Shown: positions 1 through 6,614, counted from the first letter of the stretch. The stretch: 9,572 bases of DNA from Fusobacteriaceae bacterium (GCA_016938425.1 JAFGUR010000114.1:1-9572), one strand, 5' to 3'. Program-made: numbers and translations. The notes: generated from the letters alone by a model not told the origin.

Positions 1-1
1 A

Positions 2-1342
2 TTTTCTTTTTTATATATAATGAATAGTTTTTTTTTGGTAGAATACTATAAAAGTCATAAAAAAAATCAAATTTTAAAAATTTCTAGAGATTTAAAATTG
101 AATAAATACGAGAATTTATGGGAAATTGGAGAAAGAAATAATCTAAGAATTGAAATTTTAGACGAAATGAGGATGAGAGAAAATTTGGATAGATTCTCTA
201 GAGGTCCTTTTTCTAGAGATGAGAACACAATTAAAATGAGTGATATATCATCAAATGGAACTCTTTTTACTTTTCAAGGTAGAGGGCCAGAGAATAAAGA
301 AATAATGGTTTTATTTGTTGAAAAAATAGGTGAAGATAAGTATTTGGCAGTATACAGTCCTATATACTCAATAGGGGAATCTATAAAGATAAGTAAGGAT
401 TTTACTTTGATTGCTTCAATAATCTCATTAGGATTGAGTATTTTTTTAAGTATTTTAATTAGCAGAAAAATTACTAAACCTATAAAGAGTATAAGTTTGG
501 TTGCTGAAAAAATATCTAATCTGGATTTTAATGAAAAATTGGTAGTTGAGAGGAATGATGAACTAGGAGATTTGTGTAGTTCAATAAATAAAATGTCAGA
601 TTCTTTAAAATTTACAATTGAAGATTTAAAAATTACAAATGAAAGATTGAAGTTGGAAATAGAAAAAGAAAAAGAAATAGATAAAATGAGAAGAGAATTT
701 ATAAGTAATGTAAACCATGAATTAAAAACGCCTCTAGCATTGATAAAAGGCTATACAGAGGGGCTTAAAGATAATGTAGCTAAAGAAGAGGATAGAGAAT
801 ATTACTTAAATGTAATAGAAGATGAGTGTAGTAATATGGATAATTTGGTAAAAAAATTATTACTTCTATCTAAATATGAAGGAGATTTTAAAATAGAAAA
901 AGAGGAAATAGATATAAAAAAAATATTGGATTCTCTTATAAAAAGATATATGTTAGAAGTAAATGATAAAAAAATTAATGTTATAATTAACATTTCGAGT
1001 GATTATGAGCTTTTGGGAGATTATATAGAAATAAAGACAGCTATAGATAATCTTTATAGGAATGCTATAAGTTATGTTGAGGAAAATGGAGAAATAATTA
1101 TTGAATGTCAAAAAGAGTTTGATAAGATGAGTTTCTCTATTAAAAATAATTTTTTTGAAGTGTCACAAGAAGAAATAGAGAAATGGTGGGAACCATTTAA
1201 CAAATATGATAAAGCAAGAACTAGAAAACTTAGTGGAACAGGGTTAGGTTTGCCTATTGTCGCAGCAATAATGAAAAAGCATAATTTTAATTACGGTTCT
1301 TTATGGAAAAATGGATATATTAAATTTTATTTTAAAATGTGA
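2..1342 (+). CDS. Sensor histidine kinase of a two-component system (5' end outside window)
   Basis: Membrane sensor kinase that autophosphorylates on histidine and passes the phosphate to a response regulator, not in this window. The first ATG is at 20, but the frame stays open to the left edge and reads hydrophobic residues (FSFLYI) before it, so the first membrane helix and true start lie upstream. Numbering from that ATG: extracytoplasmic sensor region about 12-127, second transmembrane helix about 128-148, HAMP linker about 149-200 (TKPIKSIS...NDELGDL), coiled linker 201-225, phospho-acceptor H-box NHELKTPLALIKGY with His233, N-box NLYRNAISY with Asn348, and G2 box SGTGLGL at 405-411. 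The G1 box (normally DxGxG) is not recognisable; its place is taken by KNNFFE. The rest resembles VanS-like clostridial kinases (WEPFNKYDKAR before G2). The stop codon lies inside the terminator stem. Family assignment is firm; the stimulus is unknown. Confidence 0.93.
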   Translation, partial: FSFLYIMNSFFLVEYYKSHKKNQILKISRDLKLNKYENLWEIGERNNLRIEILDEMRMRENLDRFSRGPFSRDENTIKMSDISSNGTLFTFQGRGPENKEIMVLFVEKIGEDKYLAVYSPIYSIGESIKISKDFTLIASIISLGLSIFLSILISRKITKPIKSISLVAEKISNLDFNEKLVVERNDELGDLCSSINKMSDSLKFTIEDLKITNERLKLEIEKEKEIDKMRREFISNVNHELKTPLALIKGYTEGLKDNVAKEEDREYYLNVIEDECSNMDNLVKKLLLLSKYEGDFKIEKEEIDIKKILDSLIKRYMLEVNDKKINVIINISSDYELLGDYIEIKTAIDNLYRNAISYVEENGEIIIECQKEFDKMSFSIKNNFFEVSQEEIEKWWEPFNKYDKARTRKLSGTGLGLPIVAAIMKKHNFNYGSLWKNGYIKFYFKM

Positions 1343-1370
1343 GAAAATACTAAAATCTTCTCACATTTTT
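1334..1370. terminator. Bidirectional intrinsic terminator between convergent genes
   Basis: A 12-base-pair perfect stem (1334-1345 with 1358-1369, core TGTGAGAA/TTCTCACA) has a 12-base loop and A/T-rich flanks on both sides, giving a T tract in either direction. It lies between the histidine kinase, whose TGA stop at 1340-1342 is inside the left arm, and the minus-strand MipA-like gene, which ends at 1378. It probably stops transcription from both. Confidence 0.8.
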
Positions 1371-1377
1371 ATTTAAC

Positions 1378-2268
1378 TTAAAATGTTACCTGAAGACCAA
1401 AACCAATATTAAAGTTTATATTATTATTTATAATAGGACTCATAGCAAGTTCTGAAGAAAGAAATTCAATAGAGTTTATAGAACGAAAATAGGTATTATC
1501 AGTAATTCTATATTTTAAGTCTAAATGAATCCCTCCTTTAAAACCAGAAGCATCTTGATAAGAATCAACACTGTATGAGTTTTTTGGAACACCGTAAAAA
1601 TAATTTACATAATTCTTATCTAAAAATGTAAGGCTTAAACCACCAATTGCTTCTAAATCTTTTGTAATTTTGGAGATTCTTTCTGTGTATATTTTTAGTT
1701 TTGTTCCTTTACTTTCCATAAAGTTTTTTGAAATATCAATACCAATATTCATATCTGAATCAGATTCTGGATAATATTTTCCTGAAAGGCCAAAATACAA
1801 TTCTGAATTTTTAGATTCTACAAATTGGTTATAAGGATAAACTAATTTACTAGCATCTAAACTTGAAAGTTCATATTCGCTGGTAGCATAAGTTTTGATT
1901 CTTCTATTATTATAAAAATTATAAGTTCCAATATATCCTGGAATACTATCTAAAGTAATGGGTTTAATAGAAAAATTTTTATATTGTCCTTCAATTATAG
2001 GTATAATTTCAAAATCAGTTTCAGCACCATAAGTTGCTCTTCTTTGTATATTAGAGATAAGCCCAACAGATAATTGCTTTGAAGAACTTGTATTTGTAGG
2101 CTCAAAATCACTATTATTAAAGCCTTTGTCAGTGGGTTCTAGAGTTTTTACTTCGTTTGTATCTGGAGTAAAAACACGTTCATCTTTGATATTTATATTT
2201 TCAACAGCGCCAAGAGACAAAAGTGTATTTATTAAAAAAAATGAAAATAAGGATTTGTAAATAGTCAT
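1378..2268 (-). CDS. MipA/OmpV family outer-membrane protein
   Basis: Predicted outer-membrane beta-barrel of 296 residues. An N-terminal signal peptide covers about residues 1-21 (short basic start, hydrophobic stretch, likely cut in SLGA-VEN). Residues about 25-65 form a Thr/Ser/Pro/Asp-rich linker, followed by alternating amphipathic strands. Family hallmarks are the segment NYFYGVP followed by a tyrosine-rich stretch, and near the C-terminus LSSELAMSPII, matching the pattern that precedes the last strand in MipA/OmpV proteins. The chain ends in VTF, a typical terminal aromatic outer-membrane signal. The start is supported by AGGAGG six bases upstream of the ATG. In E. coli MipA is described as a scaffold linking murein synthase and hydrolase; other members are porin-like or induced by antimicrobials, so the role here is open. 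It lies beside a sensor kinase that could control it (inference). Confidence 0.85.
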   Translation of the reverse strand: MTIYKSLFSFFLINTLLSLGAVENINIKDERVFTPDTNEVKTLEPTDKGFNNSDFEPTNTSSSKQLSVGLISNIQRRATYGAETDFEIIPIIEGQYKNFSIKPITLDSIPGYIGTYNFYNNRRIKTYATSEYELSSLDASKLVYPYNQFVESKNSELYFGLSGKYYPESDSDMNIGIDISKNFMESKGTKLKIYTERISKITKDLEAIGGLSLTFLDKNYVNYFYGVPKNSYSVDSYQDASGFKGGIHLDLKYRITDNTYFRSINSIEFLSSELAMSPIINNNINFNIGFGLQVTF

Positions 2269-2274
2269 TATTCC

Positions 2275-2280
2275 TCCTGA
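2275..2280 (-). promoter_or_regulatory. Ribosome binding site of the MipA-like gene
   Basis: On the minus strand AGGAGG followed by AATA precedes the ATG at 2268. It is a near-perfect Shine-Dalgarno and fixes the start. A possible minus-strand -10 (TATAAT at 2299-2294) lies just upstream, but no convincing -35 is visible. Confidence 0.7.
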
Positions 2281-2352
2281 TAATTAAATATATATTATAA
2301 TTATCGTAATTTTTCTGAATATCTTTAAAATTTCTTTAATAAAAAAAACCTC

Positions 2353-2379
2353 TTAAATATATTTAATATATTTAATTTT
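2353..2379. repeat. AT-rich 9-base direct repeats in the divergent spacer
   Basis: Three adjacent 9-base units read TTAAATATA, TTTAATATA and TTTAATTTT. The first 14 bases (TTAAATATATTTAA, 2353-2366) are also a perfect palindrome. They sit midway between the divergent MipA-like and beta-barrel genes, where a response regulator site would be expected, since OmpR-type regulators bind tandem direct repeats. In DNA this AT-rich such patterns can arise by chance, so function is only suggested. Confidence 0.3.
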
Positions 2380-2419
2380 TAAAAATAATTTTATATATAA
2401 TAAAAAAATCAGTCTTTTA

Positions 2420-2448
2420 TTTACTTTATGATTCTTTCAAGCTATAAT
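2420..2448 (+). promoter_or_regulatory. Probable sigma-70 promoter of the beta-barrel gene
   Basis: TTTACT (2420-2425, 4 of 6 to consensus) is separated by 17 bases from a perfect TATAAT (2443-2448). Transcription would start near 2455, giving a leader of about 50 bases. Confidence 0.6.
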
Positions 2449-2468
2449 GATAATGTTGATTAAATAAT

Positions 2469-2489
2469 GGTTTATGTGGAAAATAAACC
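2469..2489 (+). promoter_or_regulatory. Leader stem-loop upstream of the beta-barrel gene RBS
   Basis: GGTTTAT and ATAAACC pair perfectly over 7 bases around the loop GTGGAAA, in the predicted 5' leader. The Shine-Dalgarno GGGAGG (2497-2502) lies 7 bases downstream and stays unpaired. Such leader hairpins often protect outer-membrane protein mRNAs; that role is inferred. Confidence 0.45.
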
Positions 2490-2507
2490 TTTACTTGGGA
2501 GGATTTA

Positions 2508-3218
2508 ATGAGAAAAAAATTGGTTATTTTTGTTTTTTGTTTATTGACTTTAAATAGTTTTGCTGATTATAGTATAAGGCTTAGTTATGCATTTTTAAAT
2601 AATGAAGAAATAGCAGGGAATTCTTTACAAAGTGGATCTTATGATATCAATGGAGAGTACTTTGTTGAACCTTTGGATAATATTGCTTTGGGATTTGGAA
2701 TAGCTTACTCATGGCCTGCAGAATTTAAAAATGCATCTAAAACAATTAATTCTAATCCAATAGACAGTGCAATTCCTATATATGGAAGTATTTTAGTAAA
2801 AATATTTCCAGAATCTAATATAGAACCTTACTTAATAGGAAGATTGGGATATTCAATTATTAATTCTAATAAAAATTCTAAAGCAACAAATGTTCAAGGA
2901 GATTTGTATAAATCAATAGGAGTTGGGGGTTATTTTAATAATTTTTTAATGGAGTTAACATATGATGAAACAGACGGTTATTATACACTGAGTTCTAAGC
3001 GTCAAGATATTAATTTTAGTAGATTTTCATTAAGAATAGGATATAGGTTTAACTTTGTAAAAAAAGAAGAAAAAACACTTTATGACGATACAAGAAAAGT
3101 TATTTTACCAATAAAAGAAAATAATTATGATAATTATGAAGAATTTAATGAAAATGGGAAAATAATAAACAAAAAAGGAGAATATGAGGATATAGGCTCT
3201 GTTCAGATCATTGATTAA
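2508..3218 (+). CDS. Small outer-membrane beta-barrel protein with charged C-terminal tail
   Basis: Secreted outer-membrane protein of 236 residues in the broad porin / OmpW-OmpA-like barrel class. A signal peptide covers about 1-19 (MRKK, hydrophobic core, cut in SFA-D). Residues 20-183 show alternating polar/aromatic strands typical of an eight-stranded barrel: YSIRLSYAF, IALGFGIAYSW, IEPYLIGRLGYSI, KSIGVGGYF, and a final FSLRIGYRFNF. The last strand would normally end the protein, but about 53 strongly charged residues follow (from KKEEKTLYDD to EDIGSVQIID), a tail that would face the periplasm. GGGAGG five bases before the ATG supports the start, as do the upstream promoter and leader hairpin. 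It is divergent from the MipA-like gene and followed by a hairpin terminator. I cannot name a specific function or substrate. Confidence 0.75.
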   Translation: MRKKLVIFVFCLLTLNSFADYSIRLSYAFLNNEEIAGNSLQSGSYDINGEYFVEPLDNIALGFGIAYSWPAEFKNASKTINSNPIDSAIPIYGSILVKIFPESNIEPYLIGRLGYSIINSNKNSKATNVQGDLYKSIGVGGYFNNFLMELTYDETDGYYTLSSKRQDINFSRFSLRIGYRFNFVKKEEKTLYDDTRKVILPIKENNYDNYEEFNENGKIINKKGEYEDIGSVQIID

Positions 3219-3227
3219 ATATATGGG

Positions 3228-3279
3228 ATATACTGTATATATATACTGTAAAAAGTTAGTATATACAGTATATTTTTTT
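3228..3279 (+). terminator. Intrinsic terminator of the beta-barrel gene, built from TATACTGTA repeats
   Basis: A long AT-rich hairpin has its left arm at about 3228-3247 (with a 4-base insertion) and its right arm AGTATATACAGTATAT at 3258-3273, followed by seven T (3273-3279). It starts 9 bases after the stop codon. The arms contain the near-palindrome TATACTGTATA, so the same DNA may also serve as a protein binding site for the downstream aconitase promoter. Confidence 0.65.
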
Positions 3280-3301
3280 ATTTAAAATAGCTCATTTGAT
3301 A

Positions 3302-3323
3302 ACCGAGATATATACACGGTATA
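3302..3323. promoter_or_regulatory. Candidate operator upstream of the aconitase promoter
   Basis: Two overlapping interrupted inverted repeats lie just upstream of the predicted -35: ACCGAG (3302-3307) against CACGGT (3315-3320), and TATAC-ACG-GTATA (3311-3323). The latter echoes the TATAC-T-GTATA units of the preceding terminator hairpin. The position suits an activator or repressor site, but no regulator is identified. Confidence 0.35.
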
Positions 3324-3335
3324 TATTCCTTTTAT

Positions 3336-3364
3336 TTGATACATTAGTATTTTTAATATATACT
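3336..3364 (+). promoter_or_regulatory. Sigma-70-type promoter of the aconitase operon
   Basis: TTGATA (3336-3341) and TATACT (3359-3364) each match consensus at 5 of 6 positions and are spaced by exactly 17 bases. The start would be near 3371, leaving a leader of only about 30 bases, too short for a riboswitch. The AGGAGG ribosome binding site (3389-3394) follows. Confidence 0.7.
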
Positions 3365-3401
3365 ATAAAGAAAAGAAATTAAATTATGAGGAGGATAACA
3401 A

Positions 3402-5315
3402 ATGGGGAAATCAGTAGCATATAAGATTTTGGAAAAAAATCTTTTAGCAGGTAGCTTAGTAGTAGGAGAAGAAATTACTGTAAAAGTGAACCAAACTTTA
3501 ACTCAAGATTCAACAGGGACAATGGTTTATTTGCAACTAGAGGCCATGGATATTATTACTAAAAAAACAGATTTATCTGTTGCTTATATTGATCATAATA
3601 CTTTACAAGCAGGATTTGAAAATGCCGATGATCATGAATTTATAAAAACAGCAGCAGCAAAATATGGAATAATTTTTTCTAAACCTGGAAACGGAATTTG
3701 TCATCAACTTCATTTAGAAAGATTTGGTAAACCTGCAAATATTTTAATTGGTTCAGATTCACATACACCAACATGTGGTGGATTAGGAATGATTGCTATT
3801 GGTGCAGGGGGATTAGATGTAGCAGTAGGTATAGCTAAAGGAACATATAATTTGAAAGTTCCTAAAGTTGTAAATGTAGAATTAATTGGGGCTTTAAAGC
3901 CATGGGTTTCAGCAAAAGATGTAATTTTAAAAGTATTGAAAGAGTTAACAGTTAAAGGTGGAGTAGGAAATATTATTGAGTATTCAGGGGAAGGTTTAAA
4001 ATCTCTATCTGTTACAGATAGAGCAACTATTACAAATATGGGAGCTGAGCTAGGAGCTACAACATCAATTTTTCCAAGTGATGATATTACTAAAGATTTC
4101 TTAACTCGTCAAGGAAGAGCAGAAGATTTTCTTGAGTTACTAGCTGACAATGATGTTGTTTACGATAATAAAATTACTATTAACTTATCAGAGTTAACTC
4201 CACTTGTAGCAAAACCTCATAGCCCAGATAATGTAGATGAAATTATAAATATAGGTGATTTAAAAGTTGACCAAGTGGCAATTGGATCATGTACAAATGC
4301 TTCTTATACGGATTTAATGAAAGTTGCAACAATTTTAAAAGGTAAAAAAGTTCATCCAGATGTTTCATTGGTAATTTCACCAGGTTCGTCTAATGTATTA
4401 AAAATGTTAGCAGATAATGGCGCTTTAAGTGATTTAATCAAAGCAGGAGCAAGAATTTTAGAAGCAAGTTGTGGACCCTGTATAGGAATGGGTCAAGCTC
4501 CGAAATCTAAAGCAGTTTCTGTAAGAACTTTTAACAGAAATTTTAAAGGAAGATGTGGTACAAAAGATGCAGATGTTTATTTAGTAAGTCCAGAAACAGC
4601 AGCAGCAATTGCTATAAAAGGAACTTTCTTTGATACAAGAACTCTTGGAGACGCACCTACTATAACTTTACCTGAAAAATTTGATTATGAAGATAACTAT
4701 TTTATTTTCCCGCCAGAATCTGGAAAAGATGTAGAAGTTATTATGGGTCCAAATATTAAACCATTCCCAAGAAATACAGAATTACCTAAAGCAATGACTG
4801 CCAATGTTATTTTAAAAACAGGAGACAATATCACAACAGATGATATTATGCCTTCAAATGCAAAGTTATTGCCATTTAGATCAAATATTCCTGAACTTTC
4901 AAAATATTGTTTTGGTACAATAGTTGATGATTTTGCAACAAGAAGTGCAAAATATAATGGTGGATTTGTAATTGGTGGAGATAATTACGGGCAAGGTTCG
5001 TCAAGAGAACATGCAGCATTGGTTCCTTTGTATTTAAAAGTTAAAGCTGTAATTGCAAAATCATTTGCTAGAATACATAAAGCAAATTTAATAAATTCAG
5101 GAATTATTCCTTTAGAATTTAAAAATAAAGAAGATTATGACAGAATTAATGAATTTGATTCTTTAACAATTGATAATTTATATGAGGCTTTAGATAGTGG
5201 GATTGTCAAATTTAAAGCTAATGAATATGAATTTGAAGCTATTGCTGATATTAGTGATAGAGATAAAGAAATGATTAAAAAAGGTGGTTATTTAAATTTT
5301 ATAAAAAATTCGTAA
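3402..5315 (+). CDS. acn: Aconitate hydratase (aconitase), compact bacterial type
   Basis: Cytoplasmic [4Fe-4S] enzyme interconverting citrate and isocitrate. At 637 residues it is shorter than the roughly 890-residue AcnA/IRP-type and belongs to the compact group seen in clostridia and other anaerobes. The three cluster cysteines are present: Cys297 in GSCTNASYTD, and Cys357 and Cys360 in ASCGPCIGMG. Other signatures are IDHNTLQ near residue 64, GSDSHTPTCGGLGMIAIGAGG, and the C-terminal swivel domain with GDNITTDDIMPSNAKLLPF and the active-site loop YGQGSSREHA (Ser533/Ser534, Arg535). Length and motifs argue against homoaconitase or isopropylmalate isomerase, which are usually shorter or split; adjacent icd and citrate synthase genes confirm the role. 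AGGAGG seven bases before the ATG fixes the start. It is the first gene of the 2-oxoglutarate-forming module, separated from icd by a structured repeat. Confidence 0.95.
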   Translation: MGKSVAYKILEKNLLAGSLVVGEEITVKVNQTLTQDSTGTMVYLQLEAMDIITKKTDLSVAYIDHNTLQAGFENADDHEFIKTAAAKYGIIFSKPGNGICHQLHLERFGKPANILIGSDSHTPTCGGLGMIAIGAGGLDVAVGIAKGTYNLKVPKVVNVELIGALKPWVSAKDVILKVLKELTVKGGVGNIIEYSGEGLKSLSVTDRATITNMGAELGATTSIFPSDDITKDFLTRQGRAEDFLELLADNDVVYDNKITINLSELTPLVAKPHSPDNVDEIINIGDLKVDQVAIGSCTNASYTDLMKVATILKGKKVHPDVSLVISPGSSNVLKMLADNGALSDLIKAGARILEASCGPCIGMGQAPKSKAVSVRTFNRNFKGRCGTKDADVYLVSPETAAAIAIKGTFFDTRTLGDAPTITLPEKFDYEDNYFIFPPESGKDVEVIMGPNIKPFPRNTELPKAMTANVILKTGDNITTDDIMPSNAKLLPFRSNIPELSKYCFGTIVDDFATRSAKYNGGFVIGGDNYGQGSSREHAALVPLYLKVKAVIAKSFARIHKANLINSGIIPLEFKNKEDYDRINEFDSLTIDNLYEALDSGIVKFKANEYEFEAIADISDRDKEMIKKGGYLNFIKNS

Positions 5316-5320
5316 TTATT

Positions 5321-5577
5321 TAGTCAAAATAGAAAATAGTTAGTTGCAAAACTAAAAAAACATTTGTATATAATCACAAATAATTGGCATTGATTTTAAT
5401 AAGACTTAGGCTTTTAAGCCTTTAGTCGAATTATGGATTGGTAAGGATATTTCCTTGCCGTGGGCTCGGGCTTCGCCCCGAACCTCCTTTTTCTCCCCAC
5501 CGTAGGTGGGGGATGTATAAAATAATTTTTTATACAAGTAGAATCAAGCTGTTGCGATTTTGCAATAAACTAAAAAA
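5321..5577 (+). repeat. Structured dispersed repeat, copy 1 (between aconitase and icd)
   Basis: Non-coding element occupying nearly the whole 286-base gap between two metabolic genes; a diverged copy in the same orientation lies at the right end of the window. Shared sequence begins near TAGTCAA (5321) and continues to AAACTAA (5567-5573). Between the short inverted ends TTGCAAAA (5344-5351) and TTTTGCAA (5558-5565) are 222 bases: an AT-rich variable linker (about 5360-5400), then a conserved, locally GC-rich core of five hairpins. TTAGTT-GCAA-AACTAA at 5340-5355 can also form a hairpin at the left end. No open frame of useful length and no transposase are present. Obvious target duplications are not seen. 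The icd ribosome binding site begins 22 bases after the right inverted end. It could be a non-autonomous mobile element, a dispersed structured RNA gene, or both. Confidence 0.85.
5403..5536 (+). ncRNA. Predicted structured RNA core of repeat copy 1 (five hairpins)
   Basis: Hairpins in order: H1 5403-5427 (GACT/AGTC outer and GGCT/AGCC inner stems, loop TTTA); H2 5440-5459 (GGTAAGGA/TCCTTGCC, loop TATT); H3 5466-5481 (TCGGG/CCCGA, loop CTTCGC); H4 5495-5511 (CCCCACC/GGTGGGG, loop GTA); H5 5514-5536 (TGTATAAAA/TTTTATACA). H2 contains a T-G pair and copy 2 keeps every stem with G-U or compensatory changes, which points to selection as RNA. The plus strand is the likely sense strand because the wobble pairs are of the G-U kind when read this way (A-C if read on the other strand). 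H3 is followed by a T-rich stretch (5488-5492), so partial transcription termination is conceivable. No known family could be assigned by eye; expression is unproven. Confidence 0.55.
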
Positions 5578-5586
5578 TTCAAATTA

Positions 5587-5593
5587 AGGGGAG
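5587..5593 (+). promoter_or_regulatory. Ribosome binding site of icd
   Basis: AGGGGAG lies 8 bases upstream of the icd ATG and just outside the repeat, so the repeat leaves icd with its own intact translation signal. Confidence 0.75.
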
Positions 5594-5601
5594 AAAATAC
5601 T

Positions 5602-6609
5602 ATGTATAATGTGACTTTAATACCTGGTGATGGAATAGGACCAGAAGTAGCAAATGCTACTAGAGCAGTTGTGGATGCTACTGGAATTCAAATTAATTGG
5701 GAAGAAGTAAATGCGGGAGAAGCTGTTTATGAAAAAGTTGGAACACTAGTTCCAGATGAAGTCTATGCTTCAATTGAAAAGAATAAAATAGCTCTAAAAG
5801 GACCTATAACAACTCCAATTGGAAAAGGTTTTAGAAGTATAAATGTTATGTTAAGAAAAAAATATGACTTATACTCAAATGTTAGACCTTCAAGAAATTT
5901 CAAAGGAATTGACACTGCTTTTAATAATGTTAATATGACTATTTTTAGAGAAAATACAGAAGGGCTTTATATTGGAGAAGAAAAAGTTATAGATGATAAT
6001 GTTACAGAAGCTACAAAAAGAATTACTAGAGAAGGATCTTTAAGAATTTGTAAAGAAGCTTTTGAATATGCAAAAAAACATGGTAAAAAAACTGTTGCTG
6101 TGGCTCATAAAGCAAATATACTAAAAATAACAGATGGATTATTTTTAGAATGTGCAAGAGAAATTGCAAAGGATTATCCAGAAATTAAAGTTAAAGAAGT
6201 TATTATTGACAATATGTGTATGCAAATGGTTTCTAATCCTTCACAATTTGAAGTTGTTGTTACAATGAACCTTTACGGAGACATTCTTTCTGACCTTGCT
6301 GCAGGGCTTGTTGGTGGCTTAGGAATAGTTCCAGGAGCAAATATAGGAAAAGATATTGCAATATTTGAAGCTGTTCATGGTTCAGCTCCAGATATAGCTG
6401 GGAAAAATTTGGCAAATCCCACAGCATTAATTTTATCAGCAGTAATGATGTTGAATCATTTAGGTGAAACAAGTAAAGCGAAAATTATTGAAAAAGCTGT
6501 AGAAGAAACTTTAGCAGAAGGGAAATTTAGAACTAAAGATCTTGGAGGAAATGCAACTACCAAAGAATATACAGACGCTTTAATTGCTAAAATTAAAGCA
6601 AAAATTTAG
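5602..6609 (+). CDS. icd: Isocitrate dehydrogenase, NAD-dependent type
   Basis: Cytoplasmic enzyme oxidising isocitrate to 2-oxoglutarate and CO2. It has 335 residues, typical of the short NAD-type isocitrate/isopropylmalate dehydrogenase family rather than the roughly 415-residue NADP enzyme of E. coli. Visible signatures: IPGDGIGPEV at 7-16; substrate-binding FRSINVMLRKKYDLYSNVRP (Ser79, Asn81, Arg85, Arg95); FRENTEGLYIG with Arg116 and Tyr123; catalytic Lys170 in AHKANILK; metal-binding Asp203, Asp227 and Asp231 (LYGDILSD). The coenzyme segment reads HGSAPDIAGK: Asp264-Ile265 replace the Lys-Tyr of the NADP enzyme, so NAD is the likely acceptor. Isopropylmalate or homoisocitrate dehydrogenase are alternatives by family, but aconitase upstream and citrate synthase downstream settle the role. 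Its TAG stop overlaps the citrate synthase ribosome binding site. Confidence 0.93.
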   Translation: MYNVTLIPGDGIGPEVANATRAVVDATGIQINWEEVNAGEAVYEKVGTLVPDEVYASIEKNKIALKGPITTPIGKGFRSINVMLRKKYDLYSNVRPSRNFKGIDTAFNNVNMTIFRENTEGLYIGEEKVIDDNVTEATKRITREGSLRICKEAFEYAKKHGKKTVAVAHKANILKITDGLFLECAREIAKDYPEIKVKEVIIDNMCMQMVSNPSQFEVVVTMNLYGDILSDLAAGLVGGLGIVPGANIGKDIAIFEAVHGSAPDIAGKNLANPTALILSAVMMLNHLGETSKAKIIEKAVEETLAEGKFRTKDLGGNATTKEYTDALIAKIKAKI

Positions 6610-6614
6610 GAGGT
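6608..6614 (+). promoter_or_regulatory. Ribosome binding site of citrate synthase, overlapping the icd stop
   Basis: AGGAGGT covers the last two bases of the icd stop codon and a GTG at 6613. Because that GTG lies inside the Shine-Dalgarno, the proper start is the ATG at 6619. The overlap implies translational coupling of the two genes. Confidence 0.8.

Noticed and set aside
802..993. Minus-strand frame of 63 codons inside the histidine kinase
   Set aside because: Antisense shadow of a well-supported kinase gene, low-complexity Ile/Ser/Phe composition, no ribosome binding site.
3365..3401. Riboswitch or T-box ahead of aconitase
   Set aside because: The predicted leader is only about 30 bases and holds no structured element beyond the ribosome binding site.
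5403..5565. Group I or group II intron, tRNA, or known riboswitch in the repeat
   Set aside because: I do not see a group II domain V, group I P7-like core, tRNA cloverleaf or recognisable aptamer; similarity to TnpB/IscB guide RNA is only general and not asserted.
6260..6472. Minus-strand frame of 70 codons inside icd
   Set aside because: Antisense to conserved icd residues; Leu/Gln-rich shadow without family resemblance.
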